NCBI GenBank assembly: GCA_017577485.1
Contig: PKRI01000033.1
Span: forward strand, 1-24,685
DNA length: 24,685 nt
Direction: 5' to 3'
Origin: Bacillota bacterium
GTDB lineage: Bacteria > Bacillota > Sulfobacillia > Thermaerobacterales > RSA17
A program made the translations under genes and the position numbers. The notes under the pieces were generated by a model. That model had not been told where the DNA came from. It saw nothing but the letters and a program-made list of their open reading frames with translations, and searched no databases. Positions 1 to 8,261 of this stretch are shown piece after piece (the first letter of the stretch is position 1; every line of letters begins with the position of its first letter).

Positions 1-150
1 GATGAGAGCACCATCGCTCAGGTTTACCGTGCTAATGCTATTACTCGCTTCAACATGACACTGAATCTCCGGCGCCAACAAACAGTGAGCCCCGGGGCTG
101 CCGGCAGTGCAGGGCGATATGTCGCCGGTGGCGCCTCCCCTCCCCCGTAG
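1..150 (+). CDS. 3' end of an unidentified reading frame, truncated by the window edge
   Basis: Frame 1 is open from the first base to a TAG at 148-150, giving 49 visible residues beginning DESTIAQVYRANAITRF. I do not recognise the family. The Tyr/Arg/Asn-rich stretch resembles transposase C-termini only impressionistically. In the first 24 codons about 11 end in A or T (gct, gtt, cgt, aat, att, act), whereas genes elsewhere in the window almost always end codons in G or C. The last ~20 residues turn into a Gly/Ala/Pro-rich tail, which may be read-through into ordinary GC-rich spacer. It may be a gene end, a decayed mobile-element fragment or chance. Confidence 0.3.
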   Translation, partial: DESTIAQVYRANAITRFNMTLNLRRQQTVSPGAAGSAGRYVAGGASPPP

Positions 151-321
151 CCGGCGGTAAGCCTCGGAACTCGGCAGGGTTGCAGTCTGCAGCGCCATGG
201 GCAGGACCCTTCCCCTGCGGCTCGACCCACCACCCGTTGGTCCTCTGGGCCGCCGAGAACCGGGCGACAGGCCTGGGGAGGTCCGTGGGCCACCGCGCGG
301 GTGCGGCGGAGCAGCCCGGGT

Positions 322-334
322 GCGGTTTGACCGC
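322..334 (-). terminator. Small hairpin downstream of mscL
   Basis: A perfect 5-bp stem (GCGGT/ACCGC) with a 3-base loop lies about 43 bases past the mscL stop. There is no T-run, so termination activity is uncertain. The remainder of 151-376 shows no gene or other structure that I can support. Confidence 0.25.
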
Positions 335-376
335 CTTACCGCGGCCGCCCCTCGGCGCCTTGCCGGCCTGCACCCC

Positions 377-844
377 TCACGCACCCGCGCCGGCCGCCGG
401 TTCCACCTCGGCGGTGCAGTACGCGCAGCGCGTGGCCCGCAGCGGGATCTGCGACAGGCAGTAGGGGCACTCCCGGGTCGAAGGCGGCGCTTCCTCCTGC
501 TGCCCCCGAGGCGCCCGCAGGCGGTTGGCGGCGCGCACGATCAGGAACACGGCGAAGGCCACGATCAGGAAGTCCAGCACGGTCTGGATGAACATGCCGT
601 AGTTGAGGGTCGGCGCGCCGGCTTCCTGGGCCGCCGCCAGCGTCGGGTAACCGGCACCGCTGAGGTCCACGAAGAGGTGCCGGAAGTCGATCCGCCCCAG
701 CACCAGGCCGATGGGCGGCATGATGATGTCGTTGACCAGCGACGTGACCACGCTCCCGAACGCGGTCCCGATGATGACGCCCACGGCCAGGTCCAGGGCG
801 TTGCCCCGCATGGCAAATTCCTTGAATTCCTTGAGGATGGCCAT
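377..844 (-). CDS. mscL: Large-conductance mechanosensitive channel MscL with C-terminal zinc-ribbon-like tail
   Basis: This 155-residue protein is a homopentameric inner-membrane channel that opens under membrane tension to release solutes on hypo-osmotic shock. The N-terminus (FKEFAMRGNALDLAVGVIIG) is the MscL signature that begins TM1 (about 15-45). A periplasmic loop follows (about 50-80), then TM2 (about 82-106). The cytoplasmic tail differs from the usual helical bundle: it is Pro/Glu-rich and contains two CX2C pairs (C126, C129, C140, C143) ten residues apart, a zinc-ribbon-like arrangement seen in some MscL proteins. The ATG is preceded at a few bases by a G-rich GGGGGGAG site. It is transcribed leftward and separated from the polyamine operon by about 340 bp, so it is probably an independent unit. 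Confidence 0.95.
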   Translation of the reverse strand: MAILKEFKEFAMRGNALDLAVGVIIGTAFGSVVTSLVNDIIMPPIGLVLGRIDFRHLFVDLSGAGYPTLAAAQEAGAPTLNYGMFIQTVLDFLIVAFAVFLIVRAANRLRAPRGQQEEAPPSTRECPYCLSQIPLRATRCAYCTAEVEPAAGAGA

Positions 845-939
845 CTCCCCCCATCACCGCTCCGCGTGCCGTGGTTCCCGAGGGGTTGTACAGCGGTGGC
901 GGGTTTCCTGGCCCTGGAGGACCCGGCTGCGGCACAGTC

Positions 940-1125
940 AAGGCGACCACAGCGCCTTAATTCGGGAAGACTCGGGGCGTCCGGCATGCTAAGGAGCCGG
1001 AAATACCCTATTCCCATGCACCTGGTTGACATAAGTCCAGGAGGTGCCAGATTAAGGCATCCGGAATGCCTTGTGTCGCACCGGACCCACATCTTCCGCA
1101 TGGATAAGGCGCTGGCAGTGCCTTA
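940..1125. repeat. Three dispersed AAGGC-N-GCCTT dyad symmetries
   Basis: Dyads sit at 940-958 (AAGGCG, 7-base spacer, CGCCTT), 1054-1072 (AAGGCAT, 5-base spacer, ATGCCTT) and 1105-1125 (TAAGGC, 9-base spacer, GCCTTA). All share the arms AAGGC/GCCTT with spacers of different sequence. They lie only in this non-coding gap. They could be operator sites, RNA hairpins or remnants of a small repeat family. Confidence 0.4.
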
Positions 1126-1140
1126 GACTTCGGCTGCCAG
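1112..1140 (-). terminator. Possible end-of-operon hairpin after the ggt-like gene
   Basis: Perfect 7-base arms CTGGCAG and CTGCCAG with a 15-base loop lie about 46 bases beyond the stop of the ggt-like gene. The arms overlap the dyad at 1105-1125, so the two folds exclude each other. No T-run follows, so the assignment is weak. Confidence 0.3.
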
Positions 1141-1185
1141 TGCCTGGCGCCGGCCCACGACCCATGGACCCCATGCACCCCGCGG

Positions 1186-2826
1186 CTACAACCCGCCGGC
1201 CGTGGCCGAGAAGAACGGGTCGGCCGCCGCCACGAAGCGGCCGTGGGGGTCGATGCCCGCGGCGGTGGGACTGGCGAAGAACCGGGGATAGAAGGACTCC
1301 TCCACCTCCACCACCGGGTGCCCGCGGCGGGCCAGGCCGTGCAGGATCCGGCGGCCCAGGCGCTGGTCCACCAGCACGTGGGGACCGGTGCAGTCAACGC
1401 GAGGCGCCTCCAGGGCGCGCTGCAGGGGCATGCCGAAATCTACCAGGTTGACCACCAGGTGGGCGTTGCAGCCGATGATGCGGCGGCCGCCGCTGGACCC
1501 CACGGCGTAGGCGCTGCCGTCGGCCAGGACCACCACCACCGGCGCCATGTTGGACGGGGGGCGCCGGCCCCCGGCCACCGACAGCGGCTTTCCCGGCTCC
1601 GGGTCGAACCAGAACATGCCGTTGTTGAGGAGGATCCCGGTCCCCTCCACGGTGTAGCGGGATCCAAAGCGGCTGAGCAGCGTGCTGGTCAGGCTGACCA
1701 GGTTCCCGTCGCCATCCACCACGGACAGGTGCGTGGTGGACTCATGGGGTTCCGGCGCCGGGGCACCGCCGTTATCGGCCGCAACCGCACCCAAAGGACC
1801 GACCACGCCGGCCGGCCCGCCGGCCGCGCCGCCCGCGCCCGCCGCCCCGGCGAAGCGCCGGCCGTACGCGGCCCGCGCCGCGCTGACCAGGGCGTCCCAC
1901 GCGTCCACGGAGCGCGGTCCCAGGGCACCCATGGGCACCGAAGCCAGGCCCCCCAGGATCTCCGCCACAAAGGGCCCGCCGCTGGGGTCCGGCGACGTGA
2001 AGACCTGGGCATCCCGGTACGGGAACGCCGGGGCGTCTTCCACCACGATGGGCCGGTAGCCGGCCAGGTCGTCCAGCGAGAGGATGCCGCCGTCCCGCCG
2101 GACCGCCGCCACGATGGCCTCGGCGATCTCGCCGTGGGTGAAGGCCTCGGGCCCGCGCTCGGCCAGGATGCGCAGGGTCCGGGCCAGGTCGGGCTGCCGC
2201 AGCCGGCGGGGCGTGGGCGAGTCGGCGGGGACCGGCGGCAGGCCGCCGGGCAGGAACACCCGCGCCGTCTCCGGGTAGCGCCGCACGGTGGCCGCGTCGA
2301 CGGCGATGGCCAGGGTGGTGAACCAGTCGACTTCAAACCCTTCCTCGGCGGCGCGGATGGCGGGCTGGAGCACCGTGGCCAGGTCCAGGCGGCCGAAGCG
2401 CTCCAGGGCCAGGCACAGCCCCGGCACCGCCCCCGGCACCGCCACGGACAGGGGCCCGTGGACGTTCACGTCCCCCTGCACCCGGCGCCAGGGGAACAGG
2501 TCGCCGGCGACGCCCTCGGCCAGGGGATACATGTCGGGCGCCGCCGCGGCCGGCGCCTGCATGCCGAAGTCGATGGCGACGGTGCGCCCCGAGGCCAGGC
2601 GGATCACCATGAAGCCGCCGCCGCCCACGCCGCTCATCCAGGGCTCCACCACGCCCGAGCAGAAGGCGGCGGCCACGGCGGCGTCCACCGCGTTGCCCCC
2701 GCGCTGCAGCATCTCCAGCGCGGCGGCCGTGGCCGCGGGATGCTTGGCGGCCGCCGCGCCCCGGCGGCCGAAGGCCTGGCGCTTGCGCACGATCCAGCCT
2801 GGCCTCAAGGACATCGACACCGTCAA
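1186..2826 (-). CDS. ggt: GGT-fold Ntn-hydrolase (gamma-glutamyltransferase family) with altered substrate pocket
   Basis: This 546-residue family member matures by self-cleavage before a catalytic Thr. Seen: the TTH nucleophile motif at T364-H366 followed by LSVVDGDGN, the oxyanion loop GSSGG (443-447), and an Ala/Gly/Pro-rich linker (about 325-360) just before the cleavage site. Predicted subunits are ~363 and 183 residues. By comparison with E. coli GGT recalled from memory, the residues that hold the gamma-glutamyl group are changed: the Arg of DFRE is Gly88, Asn411 is Leu384, Gln430 is Gly403 and Asp433 is Trp406; the SS pair is S425-N426. No signal peptide is visible, so it is probably cytosolic. 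TTG start chosen: GAGGT overlaps the potD stop 6 bases upstream, whereas the in-frame ATG at 2814 has no ribosome site. Last gene of operon 1. Family certain, substrate unknown. Confidence 0.9.
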   Translation of the reverse strand: MTVSMSLRPGWIVRKRQAFGRRGAAAAKHPAATAAALEMLQRGGNAVDAAVAAAFCSGVVEPWMSGVGGGGFMVIRLASGRTVAIDFGMQAPAAAAPDMYPLAEGVAGDLFPWRRVQGDVNVHGPLSVAVPGAVPGLCLALERFGRLDLATVLQPAIRAAEEGFEVDWFTTLAIAVDAATVRRYPETARVFLPGGLPPVPADSPTPRRLRQPDLARTLRILAERGPEAFTHGEIAEAIVAAVRRDGGILSLDDLAGYRPIVVEDAPAFPYRDAQVFTSPDPSGGPFVAEILGGLASVPMGALGPRSVDAWDALVSAARAAYGRRFAGAAGAGGAAGGPAGVVGPLGAVAADNGGAPAPEPHESTTHLSVVDGDGNLVSLTSTLLSRFGSRYTVEGTGILLNNGMFWFDPEPGKPLSVAGGRRPPSNMAPVVVVLADGSAYAVGSSGGRRIIGCNAHLVVNLVDFGMPLQRALEAPRVDCTGPHVLVDQRLGRRILHGLARRGHPVVEVEESFYPRFFASPTAAGIDPHGRFVAAADPFFSATAGGL

Positions 2827-2835
2827 TCGCCTACC

Positions 2836-3999
2836 TCACTGGCCGGCCGCGACCTTCATCTCCGTCAGGATGCGGTCGAACGCCGCCACCGCGTCCCCCA
2901 CATCCACCAGCACCTCGGCGTTGCGCAGGGCCTCCACCGGCGGGTAAGCCGCGGGATTGCTGCGGATCTCCTCCGGCAGCAGCTTGAGCGCCTCGGCGTT
3001 GGGCGTCCCGTAGGGGAAGGCCTCCGCGATCCGCGCGCCCACGTCGGGCCGGAGCACGTAGTTGATGAACACGTGGGCCCAACCGGGATGGGGCGCGTCC
3101 TTAGGGATGGCCAGATTGTCCTTCCAGAGGTTGCCGCCCTCCCTGGGCAGCACGTACGCGATGTTGGGATTCTCCTGGGCCGCCAGCACGGCCTCGGCGC
3201 TCCAGACCACGCCCAGCCAGACCTCTTCCGAGATCAGCAGGGACTTGGGGCTGTCGCTGTCATACGCCTTGACCCGCGGCGCCAGTTCCAGCAGTTTCGC
3301 CTTGGCTTCCTCGAGCCGCGCCGGGTCCGTTTCGTTCATCGAGTAGCCCAGCAGCTGCAGCGCCATGCCGGGGATCACCCGGCTGTCGTCCAGCAGCACG
3401 ATGCGGCCGGCGTACTTCGGATCCCAGATGTCGGCCCACGACGTGGGCTCGGGATCCACGTACGCCTTGTTGTAGGCGATGCCGGCGGTGCCCCACATGT
3501 ACGGCACCGTGTACTGGTTGCCGGGGTCGTAGCTGGGATCCCGGTGCTCCTCGGCCAGGTTGGCCATGTTGGGAATCTTGCTGCGGTCCAGCGGCTCCAG
3601 CAGGCCCTGGCGGACCATGATCTCGATGGTGTAGTCCGACGGCACCACCACGTCGTACTGGCCCTGGCCGCCCGCCTGGAGCTTGGCCAGCATCTCCTCG
3701 TTGCTGGAGTAGTTGTCCACCACCACCCGGACGCCGTACTCGGCCTCGAAATCCCGGATGACGTCGTCGGGCATGTACTCCGTCCAGATGAAGAGGTGCA
3801 GGACCTTCTCCTCGTCGGGCAGTTCGCCGGGCGCACCCTGTCCCCCCGAGGTTCCACCGGAGGACCCTCCCGAGGACCCGCTGCCCCCGGCCCCCCCTCC
3901 GCAGGCCGCCAGCGTCAGCAGGGCCAGGACCAGCGCCAGGACCAGCAGCGGCGCCGGCCCCAGGCCCCTCCCGATCCGCAGGTGTCTTGCCGGACTCAT
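2836..3999 (-). CDS. potD: Spermidine/putrescine ABC transporter, substrate-binding lipoprotein (copy 1)
   Basis: A 387-residue extracytoplasmic binding protein that delivers polyamine to the PotBC permease. It has a signal peptide with lipobox ending AAC at Cys33, then a Gly/Ser-rich linker (34-55), then the PotD fold. Likely ligand residues by alignment to E. coli PotD (recalled): W72-T73-E74-Y75, S121, Y123, D205, W266, W292 and D294, Y330. The position of E. coli Glu171 is Val208, and the Gln327 position also differs, so ligand preference may not be classical spermidine. The ATG at 3999 is 14 bases after the potC stop, with AGGGGG overlapping the stop. The frame stays open far upstream through potC, but that extension is antisense-like low-complexity translation and not coding. 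Confidence 0.95.
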   Translation of the reverse strand: MSPARHLRIGRGLGPAPLLVLALVLALLTLAACGGGAGGSGSSGGSSGGTSGGQGAPGELPDEEKVLHLFIWTEYMPDDVIRDFEAEYGVRVVVDNYSSNEEMLAKLQAGGQGQYDVVVPSDYTIEIMVRQGLLEPLDRSKIPNMANLAEEHRDPSYDPGNQYTVPYMWGTAGIAYNKAYVDPEPTSWADIWDPKYAGRIVLLDDSRVIPGMALQLLGYSMNETDPARLEEAKAKLLELAPRVKAYDSDSPKSLLISEEVWLGVVWSAEAVLAAQENPNIAYVLPREGGNLWKDNLAIPKDAPHPGWAHVFINYVLRPDVGARIAEAFPYGTPNAEALKLLPEEIRSNPAAYPPVEALRNAEVLVDVGDAVAAFDRILTEMKVAAGQ

Positions 4000-4013
4000 G
4001 GCACCGTTTCCCC

Positions 4014-4847
4014 CTAACGTGTCAGGTCGAGATAGGGCGCGGGACCCGCCTCCGCGGCGCCGTCCCGGCCCGCCGACCGGCTCCGGATCCGATCCGATCC
4101 CCATGCCAGGCCCAGGGTGATGATCAGCATCAGGGTGGACAGCGCGTTGATCTTGGGGCTCACGCCGAACTTGACCATGGAGAACACGTGCAGCGGCAGG
4201 GTGGTGGAGCCGGGTCCGGCCGTAAAGAACGTAATGATGAAGTCGTCGATGGACACCGTCAGCGCCAGCAGCGCGCCCGCCACGATGCCCGGCAGCACCA
4301 GCGGCAGGGTGACCCGGCGGAAGGTGGTCCACTCGTCGGCGCCCAGGTCCATGGCCGCCCGCTCGAGACTGGGGTCGAGGCCGTGCAGCCGGGCCCGGAC
4401 CACCAGGGCCACGAAGGGCGTGCAGAAGGTCACGTGGGAAAGGATGACGGTGAGCAGGCCCAGGTTCATGCTCAGGAGCCGGAAGGTGGCCAGCAGGCTG
4501 ATGCCCAGCACGATCTCGGGCAGCACCACCGGCACGTAAAGCAGCGCCTCCATGATGCGGCGGCCCGGAAAGCGGTGGCGGGTCAGGGCGAAGGCCGCCA
4601 TGGTGCCCAGGATGGTGGAAAGCAGCGTCGACGCCGCCGCCACCACCAGGGTGTTGCGGGTGGCCCGCAGCACCTCCACGTCCCGGAACAACTCGCCGTA
4701 CCAGTCCAGGGTGAAGCCCTGCCAGACCACGTTCACCCGGGACGTGTTGAAGCTGAAGGCGATGAGGATGGCGATGGGCACCCACAGGAACGCCAGGGTC
4801 AGCAGGCTGTGGGCCGCCAGCCAGCCGCCGCGCCGTCCCGCGCTCAC
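4014..4847 (-). CDS. potC: Spermidine/putrescine ABC transporter permease PotC (copy 1)
   Basis: This 277-residue integral membrane protein forms the translocation path with PotB. It has about six hydrophobic segments. The cytoplasmic EAA loop that contacts the ATPase is at about 163-187 (ERAAMDLGA...LPLVLPG), the typical PotC/YdcV form. The GTG start lies inside the potB stop (GTGA, 4-base overlap), with a GGAGGG site about 10 bases upstream, so translation is probably coupled to potB. It is colinear with the second PotC (13135-13992), including the position of the EAA loop. Confidence 0.95.
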   Translation of the reverse strand: MSAGRRGGWLAAHSLLTLAFLWVPIAILIAFSFNTSRVNVVWQGFTLDWYGELFRDVEVLRATRNTLVVAAASTLLSTILGTMAAFALTRHRFPGRRIMEALLYVPVVLPEIVLGISLLATFRLLSMNLGLLTVILSHVTFCTPFVALVVRARLHGLDPSLERAAMDLGADEWTTFRRVTLPLVLPGIVAGALLALTVSIDDFIITFFTAGPGSTTLPLHVFSMVKFGVSPKINALSTLMLIITLGLAWGSDRIRSRSAGRDGAAEAGPAPYLDLTR

Positions 4848-5707
4848 GCCCGCGGTCCCTCCTCACCCTGGTCCGGCGACAGGTAGCGCACGTAGACGAA
4901 GATCAACAGCAGGCTGACCACCGTCAGGATCACCGAGGCCGCGGCGCCGAAGGGCCAGTCGCGGGCCTGGGTGAACTGGCGCTGGACCAGGTTGCCGATC
5001 AGCACGGCGCGGGCACCGCCCATCAGATCCGAGATGTAGAACAGCGCCAGCGACGGCACGAACACCAGCACCGACCCGGCCACCACCCCGGGCATGGTCA
5101 GCGGCAGCGTCACCCGCCAGAAGGCCCGGGCGGGGCTGGCCCCCAGGTCCTGGGCGGCCTTCACCAGGCGCCAGTCCAGTTTCTCGATGCTGGCGTAAAG
5201 GGGCAGGATCATGAAGGGCAGCAGCGCGTAGACCAGGCCCAGCACCGCCGCCTCCCGGGTGTAGAGCAGTTCCAGCGGCTGCTGGATGACCCCGGCGCCG
5301 CGCAGCACGTTGTTGACCAGGCCGTTGCTGCGCAGCAGCACGATCCAGGCGTAGGTGCGGATCAGCATGTTGGTCCAGAAGGGCAGGATCACCAGGCCCA
5401 GCAGGCGCGCGCGGCGCTCCGGCGGCTGCTGGCAGGCGTAGTAGGCGAAGGGGTAGCCCACCAGCAGGCAGATGGCGGTGGTCACCAGGGCGATCCACAG
5501 GGAGTCGGCCAGGATCCGGACGTACAGGGGGTCGGCGAAGCGGGCGTAGTTCTCCAGCGTGAAGGTGACCTCGATGGGCCCCTGGACCCCGCGGCGCATG
5601 AAGCTCACCGCCAGCACCAGCACCAGCGGGATCACTTCGAAGATGAGCAGCCACGCGGCCAGCGGGCCCACCAGGGCCAGCAGCCGCCACGGCGACCGCC
5701 GGCCCAT
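4844..5707 (-). CDS. potB: Spermidine/putrescine ABC transporter permease PotB (copy 1)
   Basis: This 287-residue membrane permease is the partner of PotC. The first TM segment is at about 10-35. The conserved block LPFWTNMLIRTYAWIVLL (109-126) is typical of PotB. The EAA loop is at about 184-207 (AAQDLGA...LPLTMPG). The ATG start is 2 bases after the potA stop TAG, which indicates one transcript and coupled translation. Closely similar to PotB copy 2 at 13994-14860. Confidence 0.95.
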   Translation of the reverse strand: MGRRSPWRLLALVGPLAAWLLIFEVIPLVLVLAVSFMRRGVQGPIEVTFTLENYARFADPLYVRILADSLWIALVTTAICLLVGYPFAYYACQQPPERRARLLGLVILPFWTNMLIRTYAWIVLLRSNGLVNNVLRGAGVIQQPLELLYTREAAVLGLVYALLPFMILPLYASIEKLDWRLVKAAQDLGASPARAFWRVTLPLTMPGVVAGSVLVFVPSLALFYISDLMGGARAVLIGNLVQRQFTQARDWPFGAAASVILTVVSLLLIFVYVRYLSPDQGEEGPRA

Positions 5708-5709
5708 GG

Positions 5710-6885
5710 CTACGCCCCCGCGTCCCTGCCGCCGGGATCGTCTGGCCCGCCCTGCTCCCCGGACGGGCCGTCATCGTCGTCGTCCCGCAGCACCACCACG
5801 TCGCCCTCGTCGAAGGCCAGGAACACCTCGGTGCCCGGCGCCGCCGAGGCCAGGGGCGTGCCCAGCGGCGTCGTCACCTGCAGCGGCGTGCCCCCGGCGA
5901 CCACCTGCAGCCGCACGAAGGCGCCGGCAAAGGTCACGTCCTGCACCCGCGCCGCGGCGGCGTCCTGGTCCCCTGGCTGGGCCGCCCGCAGCCGCTCGGG
6001 CCTGAGGCCCACCAGCACCGTGGAGCCGGTGCCGGCATCCACCGGCACCCGCTGGCCCGGCACCGCCAGGCGGCGGCCCAGCACCTCGATGACCAGGCGG
6101 CCGCCGTCCCACCCCCGGACCGGCGCCTGCAGCAGGTTGATCTCACCCACGAAGTCGGCCACGAAGCGGCTGACCGGGCGCTCGTAGATCTCCTCCGCCG
6201 TGCCCACCTGCTCGATGCAGCCGTGGTTCATGACCGCGATGCGGTCGCTCATGGTCAGGGCCTCGTCCTGGTCGTGGGTGACGTAGATGAACGTGGTGCC
6301 CAGGTCCCGCTGCAGGCGCTTCAACTCGCCCTGCATCTGCTTGCGCAGTTTCAGGTCCAGGGCGCCCAGGGGCTCGTCCAGCAGCAGCACCGCGGGTTCG
6401 TTGACCAGGGCCCGGGCCAGGGCCACCCGCTGCTGCTGGCCGCCGGAAAGCTGCCGGGGATAGCGCCGGTCCAGGCCGGCCAGGCCCACCCGCTCCAGCA
6501 TGCCCAGCACCCGGCGGCGGATCTCGTCGCCGGGCAGGCGCCGCATCCGCAGGCCGAAGGCCACGTTCTCGAACACCGTCATGTGGGGGAACAGGGCGTA
6601 ATTCTGGAACACGGTGTTGACCGGCCGCCGGTAGGGCGGCTCGTAGGTCACGTCGCGCCCGCCCACGAAGACGCTGCCGCTGTCGGGCACCTCGAACCCG
6701 GCGATCATGCCCAGCGTGGTGGTCTTGCCGCAGCCGCTGGGCCCCAGCAGCGTCAGGAACTCCCCGCGGTTGACCGTCAGGTCGATGCCCCTGACCGCCA
6801 GCAGGTCGCCGAACCGCTTGGTGACCTTCTCCAGCCGCACCATGCGGCCGTCGGGCGGGTCTGCCGGACCCCCGCGAACAGCCAT
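5710..6885 (-). CDS. potA: Spermidine/putrescine ABC transporter ATP-binding protein PotA
   Basis: This 391-residue ATPase energises polyamine import at the cytoplasmic face. Seen: Walker A GPSGCGKT (48-55), Q-loop Q94, signature LSGGQ (146-150), Walker B LLLDE (167-171), H-loop His204, then a TOBE-type C-terminal domain (about 250-365) and an unusual acidic tail with five consecutive Asp. The ATG at 6885 was chosen because GGGGGAG lies 6 bases upstream. A TTG at 6903, overlapping the gabT stop, would add six residues but lacks a good site. It is the only PotA in the window, so it may serve both PotBCD sets. Confidence 0.96.
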   Translation of the reverse strand: MAVRGGPADPPDGRMVRLEKVTKRFGDLLAVRGIDLTVNRGEFLTLLGPSGCGKTTTLGMIAGFEVPDSGSVFVGGRDVTYEPPYRRPVNTVFQNYALFPHMTVFENVAFGLRMRRLPGDEIRRRVLGMLERVGLAGLDRRYPRQLSGGQQQRVALARALVNEPAVLLLDEPLGALDLKLRKQMQGELKRLQRDLGTTFIYVTHDQDEALTMSDRIAVMNHGCIEQVGTAEEIYERPVSRFVADFVGEINLLQAPVRGWDGGRLVIEVLGRRLAVPGQRVPVDAGTGSTVLVGLRPERLRAAQPGDQDAAAARVQDVTFAGAFVRLQVVAGGTPLQVTTPLGTPLASAAPGTEVFLAFDEGDVVVLRDDDDDGPSGEQGGPDDPGGRDAGA

Positions 6886-6899
6886 GGACGTCTCCCCCG

Positions 6900-8261
6900 T
6901 CAATCCAGAGCCTGTCCCAGCACGTGCTCCAGGATGGACAGACCCTCTTCCAGCTCAGCCTCGGTGATCGTCAGCGGAACCAGGGTGCGGATCACGTTGC
7001 CGTAAAGGCCGGCCTTGATCATCATCAGCCCGTGCCGGTAGCACGCGTCCATGATGCGGTTCACCCGATCCGCGTCCGGTTCCTTGCTGTCGCGGGAGCG
7101 GACCACCTCGAAGGCCTGCATGGCGCCCACGCCCCGGACGTCACCGATGAACGGGAAGCGCTCCTGCCACGCGCGGAACTGCCCGGAGAGGCGCCGGCCC
7201 AGCGTGCGGGCCCGCTCCAGCAGGCCGTCGCGCTCGATGATCTCGATGGACTTGAGGGCCGCCGCGCAGGCCACGGGATGCCCGCCGAAGGTGCTGCCCA
7301 GCCCCCAGGCAGGCACGCGGTCCATGATCTCGGCCCGGCCCACCACCCCGCCCAGGGGCCACCCGGCGCCCAGGGCCTTGGAGGTGGCGATCAGGTCAGG
7401 CACCACGCCGTGGTGCTCGATCCCGAACCAGTAGCCGGCCCTGCCCATGCCGGCCTGGACCTCGTCGCTGATCAGCAGGATGCCGTGCTGGTCGCACAGG
7501 CGCCGCAGCCCCTGCATGAAGGCCCGCGGCGGGACGATGAAGCCGCCCTCGCCCTGGATGGGCTCGATCAGCACCGCGGCCACCCGCTCCGGGGCCACCA
7601 CGGTGTCCAGCAGGTGCTGCACCTGACCCAGGTAGTAGGCCGCCGCCTCGTCCTCGGAGGCGAAGGCGACCGGCGCCCGGTAAAGGTAGGGGTACGGCGC
7701 GTGGACGATGTGGGGCGGCAGCGACGCCAGGAACGGCAGCCGCGACGGCTTGGTCTTGCCGGTGGCCGTCAGCGCGCCGTAGGTACGGCCGTGGAACGCG
7801 CCCGTGAAGGCGATGATGAACTCGCGCCCCGTGGCCGCCCGGGCGATTTTGATGGCGTTCTCCACAGCCTCGGCGCCGCTGTTGAAGAACACCGACTTGG
7901 TGGTGAAGGACTCCGTCCTGCCGTCGGCGGTGGTCCGGGGGTAGATGCGGTCCAGGGCCTCGGCCAGGCGCAGGTACGGTTCGTAGACCACCACGTGGAA
8001 GCCCAGGTGGGTGCAGCGCTCCATCTGCTCCCGGGCCGCGGCCAGCACCTCGGGGTGCTGGTGCCCCACGTTGAGCACGCCGATGCCGGCGGCGAAGTCG
8101 ATGTAGCGGTTGCCGTCCACGTCGTAGAGGGTGGCCGGGTACTGGGCCCGCTCCACCACCACCGGCGTCACGTGGAAGAAGGCCGGCGCGACGTGGCGTT
8201 CCTTCAGCTCCAGGAGTTCCCGGCTGCGGTTTCCCGGGAGGTTTCGCGGGTTGACTGCCAC
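6900..8261 (-). CDS. gabT: Class III aminotransferase, 4-aminobutyrate aminotransferase type (copy 1)
   Basis: A 453-residue PLP enzyme, probably transferring the amino group of GABA (or a related omega-amine) to 2-oxoglutarate. Seen: SGAEA (128-132), EPIQGEGG with E233 and E238 matching the GabT pair E206/E211, DEVQ (266-269) for the PLP ring, and Lys295 in ATSKALGAG for the Schiff base; the NVIR arginine near the C-terminus would bind the carboxylate. The GTG start at 8261 has GGAGG 7 bases upstream. The start lies inside the end of the preceding GNAT gene (58-base overlap). A longer open frame reaches 8450, but without a ribosome site or homology. It could instead act on putrescine or acetylated intermediates. 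Confidence 0.92.
   Translation of the reverse strand: MAVNPRNLPGNRSRELLELKERHVAPAFFHVTPVVVERAQYPATLYDVDGNRYIDFAAGIGVLNVGHQHPEVLAAAREQMERCTHLGFHVVVYEPYLRLAEALDRIYPRTTADGRTESFTTKSVFFNSGAEAVENAIKIARAATGREFIIAFTGAFHGRTYGALTATGKTKPSRLPFLASLPPHIVHAPYPYLYRAPVAFASEDEAAAYYLGQVQHLLDTVVAPERVAAVLIEPIQGEGGFIVPPRAFMQGLRRLCDQHGILLISDEVQAGMGRAGYWFGIEHHGVVPDLIATSKALGAGWPLGGVVGRAEIMDRVPAWGLGSTFGGHPVACAAALKSIEIIERDGLLERARTLGRRLSGQFRAWQERFPFIGDVRGVGAMQAFEVVRSRDSKEPDADRVNRIMDACYRHGLMMIKAGLYGNVIRTLVPLTITEAELEEGLSILEHVLGQALD

Larger units (their letters stand above)
845..1185. other. 341-bp non-coding gap between mscL and the ggt-like gene
   Basis: No convincing coding frame lies here. The interval should hold the mscL promoter (minus strand), but I find no clear -35/-10 pair. 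It contains three AAGGC...GCCTT dyads and a possible terminator for operon 1, listed separately. The end near 1120-1145 also has a direct repeat of CAGTGCCT (1116-1123 and 1138-1145). Confidence 0.6.

Noticed and set aside
1026..1053. TTGACA on the plus strand as a promoter
   Set aside because: Perfect -35, but no acceptable -10 at 16-18 bases and no plus-strand gene downstream.
1243..4017. Plus-strand open frame of 924 codons
   Set aside because: Antisense to the ggt-like and potD genes. High GC removes stop codons; the translation is His/Gly/Arg-rich low complexity without family motifs.
4000..4866. 676-codon extension upstream of potD1 as a fusion protein
   Set aside because: The extra part is a wrong-frame reading of potC1. 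The signal peptide and ribosome site define the start at 3999.
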